From NCBI GenBank assembly GCA_000697455.1, contig JNET01028495.1, positions 1-10,361 on the forward strand: a stretch of DNA of 10,361 nucleotides, read 5' to 3'. This DNA is from Basidiobolus heterosporus B8920 (Eukaryota > Basidiobolomycota > Basidiobolomycetes > Basidiobolales > Basidiobolaceae). Within the stretch, counting starts at the first letter, position 1. Each line of letters starts with the position of its first letter. The translations under genes and the position numbers were made by a program. Under the pieces are notes generated by a model that worked only from the letters and a program-made list of their open reading frames with translations, was not told the DNA's origin and did not search any database. Of this stretch, positions 1-7,213 are shown piece after piece.

Positions 1-417
1 TTTCAGCATCCCCTTTAGAAACAAATATGTCAACATAAGGAAGAGATTATACTCATAAGGAATGGATGACTCACTTTCTATTCGGTGTCTCGCAGAGAAA
101 GCAAACATCGCAATAGTTTCTTCACTTAACTGGAAGCTGACTTCCTCGACCTCGCCAGTTTCTTCGGATGAGGCTAGCTCTTCTTCGTAGTCATTATGTG
201 TATTGAAGTATTCTTCTGTTTGTTGGTTACCGCCTTGAGACCATGAATTGTTCGGATAAGAGCCATTGTTATATGGATTCACGAGGCTTCTGAAAAAAGG
301 AACATGCGGGGGAAAATGGGCGGCATGGAACTCGGCGAAACCTAGCGTTCGCGGACGACTAGGCTTGTGATTCGGAAATAAGTGATGAGCAGGGTTTTTA
401 TTAAGTGAAGAATACAT
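1..417 (-). CDS. Gemin8-like SMN-complex protein (5' part only)
   Basis: The gene starts with the ATG at 417-415 and runs off the left edge. Exon 1 (417-75) encodes 114 residues plus one base. A 62-bp intron (74-13) follows, with donor GTGAGT, a TTGAC branch-like site and acceptor AAAG. Exon 2 then continues HRIE-RDAE at the window edge. The visible protein has a basic, aromatic-rich N-terminus, a low-complexity Asn/Gly/Gln stretch and an acidic segment leading into LSEETIAMFAFSARHRIERD. That last part resembles the C-terminal region of metazoan Gemin8 (acidic run, then EITEEL..YFAETERHREERR). Gemin8 belongs to the SMN complex, which loads Sm rings onto snRNAs, and this would fit an intron-rich genome. 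The match is from memory and rests on one short motif, and most of the conserved C-terminus lies outside the window. If it is not Gemin8 it is a hypothetical protein. Confidence 0.5.
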   Translation of the reverse strand, partial: MYSSLNKNPAHHLFPNHKPSRPRTLGFAEFHAAHFPPHVPFFRSLVNPYNNGSYPNNSWSQGGNQQTEEYFNTHNDYEEELASSEETGEVEEVSFQLSEETIAMFAFSARHRIESESSIPYEYNLFLMLTYLFLKGMLK

Positions 418-754
418 AATTGAGCAAGAGATGTTATGCTTCTCTTTTCATATCAACAAATGACGTAGTCTCGTCAAGTTCAGGGGTAGAAGAAATTTTC
501 TTTCATCGTATGACAAGCTTTGATTTCAACTACATTATATATATAGATTCTCAGTAGCAACTCACATAGCCAATGAATCCTGAGTATACAGGTGAATGCA
601 GATGAACGCATTTATAATTGACGAGATAATTGACAAAATCCAAGTAATATGAATAACTAGTGCTTGACTACCAAGAATGAGTTTATTCATAGTATGAAAA
701 GATATTGATAAAAACCAATACAAGCAAAAGCAATAATTGGCAGTTTCAAGAGAT
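418..754. other. Intergenic: Gemin8-like promoter and RPS18 3' end
   Basis: No gene is seen here. A TATA-like run (535-546) lies about 120 bp upstream of the Gemin8-like ATG on the minus strand, and a CRE-like TGACGT lies near 460. The right part should hold the RPS18 3' UTR. Confidence 0.55.
682..687 (-). terminator. Possible polyadenylation signal of RPS18
   Basis: AATAAA on the minus strand, about 70 nt after the proposed RPS18 stop (757-755). Position and match are good, but the region is AT-rich, so chance is possible. Confidence 0.4.
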
Positions 755-1470
755 TTAGTCTAAATGAAAATAAAGATGTTAGCATTATTTTGGTAGTGCT
801 AAAGGTATTTTACTTACTCTTCTTCTTGGAGACACCAACGGTTCTTCCTCTTCTGCCGGTAGTCTTGGTATGTTGACCACGGACACGGAGACCCCAGTAG
901 TGACGGAGACCACGATGGGCACGAATCTTCTTCATGCGTTCCAAATCTTCACGGAACTTGTTATCAAGACCGTTAGCCAAGACTTGGGTGTACTTGCCAT
1001 CAACGATATCCTTTTGTCTGTTAAGGAACCACTTGGGGATCTTGTATTGAAGGGGGTTTTGGATGATGGTGACGATACGTTCCAACTCTTCGTTGGTGAG
1101 CTCACCGGCTCTCTTGGTAAGGTCGATATCGGCCTTCTTGCAGACCATGGTGGAGTAACGTCTACCCACACCCTTGATGGAAGTCAAGGCGAAGACGACC
1201 TTGGTTCTACCGTCAATGTTGGTATTGAGAAGACGGAGAATGTGTTGGAACTGATTCTTATCGGGAACGACGAGAGACTAGAATAGATTTTTAGAAAGTC
1301 TTAGAATGTATTCTTCATAGAAATCTGTCTAGTGATATGTATATATCCATCCATCCATCCATCCTCAAAATTCGAATACTAGTTAACACTTCAGGTCTAT
1401 TAACTAGCGAAAGGGTCTTGATATTACATAATGTATTGTATATCTACTTAGTTTGACGCTAGCTTACCAT
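755..1470 (-). CDS. RPS18: 40S ribosomal protein uS13 (S18)
   Basis: Cytosolic small-subunit protein uS13, in the head of the 40S subunit near the subunit bridges and the P-site tRNA. Exon 1 is only the ATG (1470-1468). A 190-bp intron (1467-1278) follows, then exon 2 (1277-818), beginning [20 protein letters not shown]. Hallmarks are IKGVGRRY (helix-hairpin-helix), [34 protein letters not shown] and the basic tail [20 protein letters not shown] followed by [14 protein letters not shown] place a last 58-bp intron at 817-760 (donor GTAAGT, branch TGCTAAC, acceptor TTTAG). It joins to AC-TAA, so the protein ends SKKKN at 755 with 155 residues. If this intron is kept, the frame stops at 810 and ends SKKKSK (156 residues). 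Human S18 has 152 residues and ends SKKK, so both fit. Codons are strongly biased, as expected for a highly expressed gene. Confidence 0.96.
1345..1364. repeat. (ATCC)5 microsatellite in RPS18 intron 1
   Basis: Five perfect ATCC units inside the 190-bp first intron of RPS18; the transcript would read GGAU repeats. It is likely length-polymorphic. No function is evident. Confidence 0.9.
1456..1465 (-). promoter_or_regulatory. Shared 10-mer beside the 5' splice site of RPS18 intron 1
   Basis: On the minus strand AAGCTAGCGT starts inside the donor (GTAAGCTAGCGT). The same 10-mer occurs in RPL19 intron 1 at 2710-2719, also within 20 nt of the donor. It could be a DNA- or RNA-level element common to ribosomal protein genes. 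Function is inference. Confidence 0.4.
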
Positions 1471-1598
1471 TTTGCACGTCTACCAGGCCAGGTGGAAAAG
1501 GAGGTTCTTTTGCCAAAACTTGACTAGATTTATTGATTGACACCTTCCATAGATTTGCAAAAAAAATCATTTGCCAGGGGATCATTCGAAAGGCTGCG

Positions 1599-1608
1599 AT
1601 CACGTGAT
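1599..1608. promoter_or_regulatory. CACGTG palindrome (Cbf1/bHLH-type site) upstream of RPS18
   Basis: ATCACGTGAT is a perfect 10-bp palindrome about 130 bp upstream of the RPS18 ATG. It fits the RTCACRTGA consensus of the fungal bHLH factor Cbf1, which is known to bind ribosomal protein promoters in some yeasts. A related site lies upstream of RPL19 (2872-2880). Confidence 0.5.
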
Positions 1609-1757
1609 GCATATGTAGGCAAATAGTTTATGACAAGAGTCCAGATAAGCACAAGGTTACCGAACTATGTAAACAATGGAATAGGGAATCTCACAATTCG
1701 GCGTGCGTATATGAAATAATAGACAACGAAAATCCAAAAATATTGTACTATGAAGAC

Positions 1758-1763
1758 TTTATT
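1758..1763 (-). terminator. Polyadenylation signal of RPL19
   Basis: AATAAA on the minus strand about 42 nt after the RPL19 stop codon, followed by an AT-rich stretch. Motif and spacing are typical of a fungal 3' end. Confidence 0.6.
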
Positions 1764-1804
1764 AATATTCCAGCAATCGTTCTCAAAATGCTCGGAAAAC
1801 TAAC

Positions 1805-2729
1805 TTAGTTCTCGCCAAGAACAGCCTCTTTCTTGGCTTGGATACGCTCAGCGCGGCGTTCACGAGCAGCCTTAGCCTTGAGACGATGGGCCTCAGCTTG
1901 ATCAGCAATAAGCTTAGCTCTGAGTTTCTCGGCCTTAGCCTTGTGGATGAACTCCATAAGGACACGCTTGTTCTTGAAGACATTACCCTTGGATTTCATG
2001 TAAAGGGAGTGGTACAAGTGCTTGTCGATCTTGCCAGACTCTCTGTATTTTCTGAGCATACGTCTCAAGACACGTTGACGACGCATCCAGAGAACTTGAG
2101 TAGGCATACGAGCCTCAGCAGTACCTCTGCGCTTACCAGTACCAGTGTGACGTCCCTTACGCTTGGCAGCGAGCTTTTCGCGAACTCTGAAGCGGGAGTG
2201 GACAACATTGGGTTTCTTGATGATGAGACCATCTTTGATAAGCTTTCTGATGTTTTGACCTGATAGATAATGAAATAAGGTAAATAATACGACATACATC
2301 AGAAATACAAGCAAAAGACTACTCACGAGAATTAGCGTTGCCGATCTCGTTAACTTCGTTGGGATCAATCCAGACTTTTCTTTTACCGCACTTAAGGACG
2401 CTAGCGGCCAAACGCTTCTGACTGCTCAAAGAAACCCTTTAAAAAATTGGTTGTTAGATGGGAGCTTTTGGTAGTAGAGGTTGGTTGATTTGGGAATTTA
2501 AGAAAGCATTGTCAAATGGTTGTTAATCAGTAGTGTGTTGTGCTGGTGACTGATGTTTCCCCAAGAAAAAAAGTATCAATGAATTGGTTGACAAAATTGC
2601 CTCACTGCTTTGTCACAGGCTTTACTTCCAGTAAACAGAACAATTTAGTTCAACCTTACGAAACTACTTGTCGAATGTGGTGTGTAAAGTAAAATATATT
2701 TATCTATATACGCTAGCTTGAACTTACAT
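1805..2729 (-). CDS. RPL19: 60S ribosomal protein eL19
   Basis: Large-subunit protein eL19, a long helical protein of the 60S surface that contributes to an inter-subunit bridge. Exon 1 contributes only the AT of the start codon (2729-2728). A 291-bp intron (2727-2437) follows; exon 2 (2436-2327) supplies the G and reads [20 protein letters not shown] followed by [18 protein letters not shown] 67-bp intron (2326-2260) splits the next Arg codon, and exon 3 (2259-1805) reads [20 protein letters not shown] onward, including [20 protein letters not shown] and [20 protein letters not shown], and ends [10 protein letters not shown]. The total is 188 residues, close to the usual 185-196. The helical C-terminus is rich in Ala, Lys and Arg. 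The start is fixed by the near-universal fungal [14 protein letters not shown]-terminus, which only the split ATG can give. Confidence 0.97.
2710..2719 (-). promoter_or_regulatory. Shared 10-mer near the 5' splice site of RPL19 intron 1
   Basis: AAGCTAGCGT on the minus strand, 8 nt after the first base of the donor. It is identical to the 10-mer in RPS18 intron 1 (1456-1465). The two longest introns in the window share it. Confidence 0.4.
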
Positions 2730-2938
2730 TTTAAAAAAGGAGCAACCTGTCAGGTAGGAGGAAGAGAAGGAAAAAACTTGGTCAAAAAGAGGGGATTTAA
2801 TTTCAGGACCTGTCGAAATGATTGGTCTAGCTGGTTAAGAGTTAGAGAAAAAAAAGAAAAATCATGTAGAGGTCACATGAATTGAATTTTGCAGTTAGTT
2901 TTTTTGGAGACAAAGAGGAAATGTTGCGATGGTAATTA
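2730..2938. other. Intergenic: RPL19 promoter and LRR-gene 3' end
   Basis: No gene is seen. In the RPL19 sense it contains an uninterrupted 21-nt pyrimidine tract (2776-2756), 27-47 nt before the ATG. This could mark a pyrimidine-rich (TCT/TOP-like) transcription start, as known for ribosomal protein genes. A Cbf1-type site lies at 2872-2880. I see no AATAAA for the LRR gene. Confidence 0.6.
2872..2880 (+). promoter_or_regulatory. Cbf1-type RTCACRTGA site upstream of RPL19
   Basis: GTCACATGA matches RTCACRTGA and lies about 144 bp upstream of the RPL19 ATG, close to the spacing (about 130 bp) of the related site in the RPS18 promoter. It is the less palindromic variant. Confidence 0.4.
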
Positions 2939-4795
2939 TCAATAGCCCGTGGTATAACGGTAGGATCGTGGGTCATGGTGGTAAATGCTATTATTGGACT
3001 GGTAAAAATCAGTGACATGTTGAGTTCTAGCGTAAGAGTGCGGTGGATATCCTAGTGGGGGTTCTTGTGGCACGGTGATGTGGGCCAATTTCGATCTTCT
3101 TTTAGGTCTGTCCACAGTGCCGTTAGTTGTTCGATATGAGAGTACTGGCGGTACGGTCGAATGGGATTGTGTCAAGATTTTACGGAGTATTGGATCGAAC
3201 GTATTCTCCAGTGCTCTATTAGTATGACTCTGGCTTGGGTCTGTTTTATCAGTGTTTGTGGATTGTCCAACAAGCGTCTCTATGAGTCCTGATGATTTGG
3301 CTCTAACACTATAACTGGGTAGAGTCTTCAACATGTCAGTATCAGGGGGCTTGGGAAATACACTTATTATGTCGCTGGAGTCTGCAGAGATTCGGATTTT
3401 TTTGTAAGAGACACCTGGGGAAGAATCATGAGGGATATACGATGTTGGTCTTGGTTGATCATCTGTATATTCGGTTCCTCTTTTGGTAAATGTATTTGAT
3501 CTGTTTGTAATGCTAGCGGATGATAAGCCTTGACGAATATTAAGGTTATCCAGCGAGTTGTTTTCATCGAGTCTGCCTGTATAATTGGCACAATCATCCG
3601 AGGTTTGACACTGGCTGGCTATTTCTTTCGATGGTGTCGTAATCCGTTTAGACTCGGGATGTTCGTAGCTTCCTTCGTCGTCAAGATTGGGTGGCGTTCT
3701 TTGGGAAAATATACCTAAGTACGAGTTTTCGAGCATTAGTGTCTGATCATAGGCCAAATGGAAGATTTAGGAGCTCACCAATATCATTCCTTCTGCAGTA
3801 GAGCCATATTATCAATGCAAGTAAGATTAGCAAAGTACACGAGCCCATGACGACAAGTGCAATCGCCCATAGAGGAACCGTTTTTGAGAGGATATTCTGG
3901 TTTGACTCTATAGGATTAAGGTGAACAAAGAACGGCTTGATTAATATCTATGAGATAATTCAATACCAGATTTGCACACAGATATTGAGTTCATTGAGGT
4001 GCACTTTGGTGCTCCTGTACTGCGGCATGTGATATTATTGCCATCAAGCTGGCAAATACCATCGTTGATCAGTTTAAAAGGTGGAAGAGCACCGGTAAAA
4101 TGGTTATTGCTCAGGCCACTGAATAGGAAGAAATTAGAGACCAGTTAACCAGTCGTAATGAAGAGAGAATTATTTACATAAATACTGCGTTTGTCAGCTT
4201 TGATATTGTGCCAGGTATCTCGCCACTAAGCTGGTTGTCATTTAAATTTCTGAAAACACTGGTCAGTTACATACTTGCATGCATATACACACATCATGGC
4301 ACTTACAGATATTCTAGAGGCAGATCAAACATAGCCTTAGGGAGAGTACCCGAGAATTTAGACCGAGTGAGGGATCTAAGAGATACACGGGATACACGGG
4401 ATACACGGGATATATTAGGAAAGGCATCTATTTAATGAAATGAACCTTCCTTACAGATATCTGAGTCGCTTCAAGTTGCTGATAGATGGAGGTATGGGCC
4501 CGGTAACTTGGGTGTCGGCAAATGAAACAACTGACAGGTAGTCCAATTCTCCAAGATCGTCAGGTAACCGGCCAGTGACATTCCCCATAAACACTAGTTG
4601 TGTAATGCGGTTATTTTCACACATAATCCCTGGGAGTATACAGCAATACTTATGGTAGGATTCAATATCACCCAGCTCAACAAAAACGTTGGAGAAAAAG
4701 GAATTCATCAGGTAAGCACAATCTTTGGACTGAGAGGATGCTGAGGAATACTGAAGAACACTGAGAATGTATAGTGGAACGACACCAAAGAGCAT
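2939..4795 (-). CDS. LRR receptor-like single-pass membrane protein, no kinase
   Basis: Six exons give 512 residues: 4795-4455, 4375-4307, 4249-4178, 4118-3967, 3907-3779, 3714-2939. In order: signal peptide (about 1-20, MLFGVVPLYILSVLQ then SSASS); a Cys-containing N-cap (CC..PGIMC); four to five plant-type LRRs (about 60-165) with VTGRLPDDLGEL, VTGPIPPSI, FSGTLPKAM, LSGEIPGTI and FTGALPPF; a Cys-rich C-cap (about 178-210); one transmembrane helix (about 223-248) ending in CRR; and a 257-residue hydrophilic tail rich in Ser, Thr and Tyr. It looks like a plant receptor-like protein, plausibly a plasma-membrane sensor or adhesion protein. The tail has no kinase or other domain I recognise, but it has LPSY (WW-binding-like), PKRRSK (458-463, NLS-like) and a Tyr-rich end. 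The start is the ATG right before the signal peptide; reading frame upstream has no in-frame ATG. The ligand is unknown. Confidence 0.85.
4382..4412. repeat. 9-bp tandem repeat inside LRR-gene intron 1
   Basis: Unit GATACACGG repeated 3.4 times without error. It lies between the likely branch site (CCTAATA) and the 3' splice site of the 79-bp intron 4454-4376. Removing two units would bring the intron to 61 bp, the size of its neighbours. Confidence 0.92.
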
Positions 4796-4802
4796 CTTAT
4801 GT

Positions 4803-4829
4803 TTAGGATGAAGTGGTAATACAAGACAT
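4803..4829 (-). promoter_or_regulatory. Upstream ORF of the LRR gene (8 codons)
   Basis: ATG at 4829, TAA at 4805-4803, eight codons (MSCITTSS), ending 7 nt before the LRR-gene ATG at 4795. If it is in the 5' UTR, it would reduce translation of the main frame. The transcript start is unknown. Confidence 0.35.
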
Positions 4830-4864
4830 GGCAAGAAAAAAGTAGGCTTTGGTCCATCTTGCGC

Positions 4865-4872
4865 TATTTAAA
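4865..4872 (-). promoter_or_regulatory. TATA-like box of the LRR gene
   Basis: TTTAAATA on the minus strand about 70 bp before the LRR-gene start codon. It is a plausible core promoter element, supported only by position and composition. Confidence 0.35.
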
Positions 4873-4923
4873 CTCTTTTCGAGTAAACTCTTGGCCTAGT
4901 TGTAGAGCACCCCTTAGTCTTTA

Positions 4924-4940
4924 CTAACCCTGACCCTAAC
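4924..4940. promoter_or_regulatory. Telomere-like double repeat in the LRR-gene promoter
   Basis: CTAACCCTGACCCTAAC holds two CCCTRA(C) units, one with a single change from CCCTAA. Fungal TTAGGG-binding Myb factors (Tbf1/Teb1 type) are known to use such interstitial sites in promoters. It lies about 130-145 bp upstream of the ATG. Confidence 0.4.
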
Positions 4941-5311
4941 GTATTACTGGGCGAAGTCGAATAACACATAATAACTTCAAGGAGCAGCACCGATCTCAGG
5001 AACACTGTTCCATACCTATATATGGTGAGTTCCAAGATCGTCAGATCATAAACGAGTCAATGGGGATCAATCGCGTATCCTTCAAACAATATTTACTAAA
5101 GTCCCTGTCACAACACCTTCAACTAGCTATTCTTGATTTCATTTTCTCCAAATCAACTGGTCATTTACAATATGAACCAAAATGAAGACCTCGAAATACA
5201 ACCAACTTAACGAACATGACAATTATGACTGAAGCATGGGTAATCTATTTGCAAAAGTACTATTTTCATATTCTATACATATTATGGTGGACCAACATAG
5301 CCAAGTGAAAA

Positions 5312-6907
5312 TTAGGCTCCAGTAAGAGAGCTCTTGACGCTTTCAATTGCATCGCAAAGTTCTTCGGCCGAGTTCTTCGATCCAACCTAAAGGATGAGCT
5401 TAAGTATGCGTACATCATTGTTGAAGACAGATTGTTCTTAATTACCTTAATGGTGTATTGAACGATCTTGTGGCCCTCTTCGAGCGCAACAATCCTTACG
5501 TACTTGTCGGAAACCATTTCACATTTCATGTCAGCAAAGATGACAACGTTTAGAATGGCTTTTAGAACCCCTTCTGTACGCATGACTAAAGATTGGTCAA
5601 TTTAGAAAATGCTACCAATGCGTAGTGAAAGTAAATATGTCTCACTTAAACGTGCGCTCTTCTTGTCGTCTTGTTTAACATTCAGCTTCAATGAGCCAAT
5701 TCCACGCTCTTTCCATCCCTTTGTCTCTGCATCCAAGACAAATAATTTAGCTCTGACCTTAAAGTAGATGGGTACAACAAGTACTGGGGTTAATGAAACC
5801 TCACCTAAAGCATACAAATTATAAGCAACTTACTTGATAGAGTGTGTCCTCACCCTCTTCGCCAGTGGTAACTAGAACATATCAATGTTAGCGCTGCAAT
5901 ACCAATGAAATGTCGTAAAATTCTTGCGTAAAGATTTACCTTCAACTTTTTGGAGATCTATTTTAGGAGTGATTCCTTGACCAATCTCATTATTTGCCGT
6001 AGTGCTTTCTTTGCTTTCCTCGGTATCTAATGCTGATGAGCCAGACATGAGCAACGATTCAAATGAAGCCGGTTTGTCATCGGTACTAGCAAATATGGAG
6101 GTTCCACTGGAAGTGGTACTTCCGAAAGAGAATCCACTAAATTTGGATCCAAAAATGGATTTTGGTTTTTCACCATTGGTATCAGGCTTCTCAGGTTTGG
6201 TGTTATCATCCGATGTTGGCTTGTTATCTTCCTTCTGTAAATCCTCGGAAGTGGTTTCTTTTAATTCCGAATTTTTCTCTTCTGTTGGTAATTTATCTTC
6301 CTTTTCTTTTGTTGGTTCAGTCTCTTCCTTGGAATCCTTTAAATCCTTGTTTTCCTCCACAGTCTCTTCTCCATTAACTTGCGAGGGCTGTTCGATATTC
6401 TTGGCTTCAGAAGAATCCTCTACACCCTCGGCTGAGGCTTCGCGACTAAAAATCAAAACGAATGAACGTTTTTAAGTAACTGGACTTTCAATCCATATAT
6501 AAAGAATAAATGCATACGATCTAAAAAGTTGGAGAAAACTTATGTTAGATTTATGTAAAAAAGACTGAATCCGTCTCAGCGATTTGGGGATACTTACTTC
6601 TTCGCGGGTAGACCAACCTCCTCCTTTAGATACGAAACAATCATGTGTTATTACATGCAAGAGATTTTCGGAGTTTTCAGGGCTCCGTGAACGGTCAACT
6701 TACCTCGACCTCCTCACTTCTTTCACGCTTGCGACTGGTTGTATCGGTAAAGTTCTCTTCTTGTGAGTCTACTTTGTTCTCTAATCTAGAAAGTAGAACA
6801 CAAGATGTTGGTAAATAATTGAAAGATTCAAGTCAACTTGAAGAGAGAAAAGCTCACTCTTCGGTATTGTCGGGTTCATTGTTGGGGGTTTTCTCAACGG
6901 GAGACAT
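5312..6907 (-). CDS. Yrb2/Hba1/RanBP3-type nuclear Ran-binding protein
   Basis: Nuclear Ran-binding cofactor of exportin-1 (Crm1): the family promotes loading of leucine-rich export cargo with RanGTP. Eight exons (6907-6858, 6785-6704, 6623-6598, 6445-5940, 5871-5834, 5757-5646, 5585-5446, 5386-5312) keep frame through all junctions and give 342 residues. The order is an acidic N-terminus, a basic NLS-like SRKRER (34-39), a long Lys/Glu-rich low-complexity region (about 54-148), FG-type motifs (IFG 150-152, FSFG 158-161, then IFAS), and a C-terminal RanBP1-type domain (about 222-342). The domain shows EDTLYQVRAKLFVLD, GWKERGIGSLKLN, ARLIMRTEGVLKAILN, YVRIVALEEG and QYTIK. The layout with NLS, FG patch and C-terminal Ran domain fits yeast Yrb2 and fission-yeast Hba1 better than cytoplasmic RanBP1. 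A Nup50/Nup2-type nucleoporin is the alternative. One exon is only 26 bp. Confidence 0.9.
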
Positions 6908-7213
6908 ATTTGCAAAACGAAGGGTAAGGGTTCCAGAAGAAAGCTAGAATGGAATAAAAAAGGTACTGACACGTATTTTATTATTGGGCTTTGGGATGTT
7001 TTATGGTATTTGGGGTGTAACAATTCGAATCAAATTTCAGGGTTCATTTGGTTCAGCTTATACATGATTCATCTATTGTAATAGATAGAATATATTATCG
7101 CGTAGATAGTAGGAATGATTGTATAAATGCGTAGACTTTATGCCAGTAAATCATCAGTTGTATAGGCTAGATGATGGAAGTGATTTGAGCTCTGACAAAA
7201 AAATCTGCACCTA
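6908..7213. other. Intergenic: Yrb2-like promoter and claudin-like 3' end
   Basis: No gene is seen. In the Yrb2-like sense, AACCCTTACCCTT (6932-6920) lies 13-25 nt before the ATG and partly resembles the telomere-like repeat at 4924-4940. The rest is AT-rich with no clear element. Confidence 0.5.

Larger units (their letters stand above)
1471..1804. other. Intergenic: RPS18 promoter and RPL19 3' end
   Basis: No gene is seen in this 334-bp stretch. Next to RPS18 it holds a purine run (1494-1504; a pyrimidine tract in the transcript sense) about 25 nt before the ATG, and further up the ATCACGTGAT palindrome (1599-1608). Next to RPL19 it holds a polyadenylation signal (1758-1763). Confidence 0.7.
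4796..5311. other. Intergenic: LRR-gene promoter and Yrb2-like 3' end
   Basis: A 516-bp stretch without a recognisable gene or RNA. In the LRR-gene sense it carries a short upstream ORF (4829-4803), a TATA-like box (4865-4872) and a telomere-like double repeat (4924-4940). A second TATATAT lies at 5017-5023. No AATAAA is seen after the Yrb2-like stop. Confidence 0.65.

Noticed and set aside
870-1286. Plus-strand open frame of 138 codons opposite RPS18
   Set aside because: It mirrors the biased codons of RPS18, crosses its splice acceptor and resembles no protein.
1838-2263. Plus-strand open frame of 141 codons opposite RPL19
   Set aside because: Antisense shadow of a strongly codon-biased exon; the Leu/Ser-rich translation has no recognisable domain.
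1278-2727. snoRNA inside the long ribosomal protein introns
   Set aside because: Introns of such genes often host snoRNAs, but I found no paired C (RTGATGA) and D (CTGA) boxes and no clear H/ACA layout. A covariance search could still change this.
4796-4834. Longer N-terminus of the LRR protein starting at 4834
   Set aside because: It would need a TTG start; the ATG at 4795 sits directly before a good signal peptide.
4550-5044. 14-bp direct repeat TCCAAGATCGTCAG in the LRR coding region (4550-4563) and the upstream intergenic region (5031-5044)
   Set aside because: A pair of identical 14-mers is expected by chance about 0.2 times in a window this size, and similarity does not extend far enough to call a relic LRR exon.
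6002-6475. Plus-strand open frame of 157 codons opposite the Yrb2-like gene
   Set aside because: Lys/Glu-rich low-complexity coding read backwards gives Ser/Phe/Leu-rich frames without stops.
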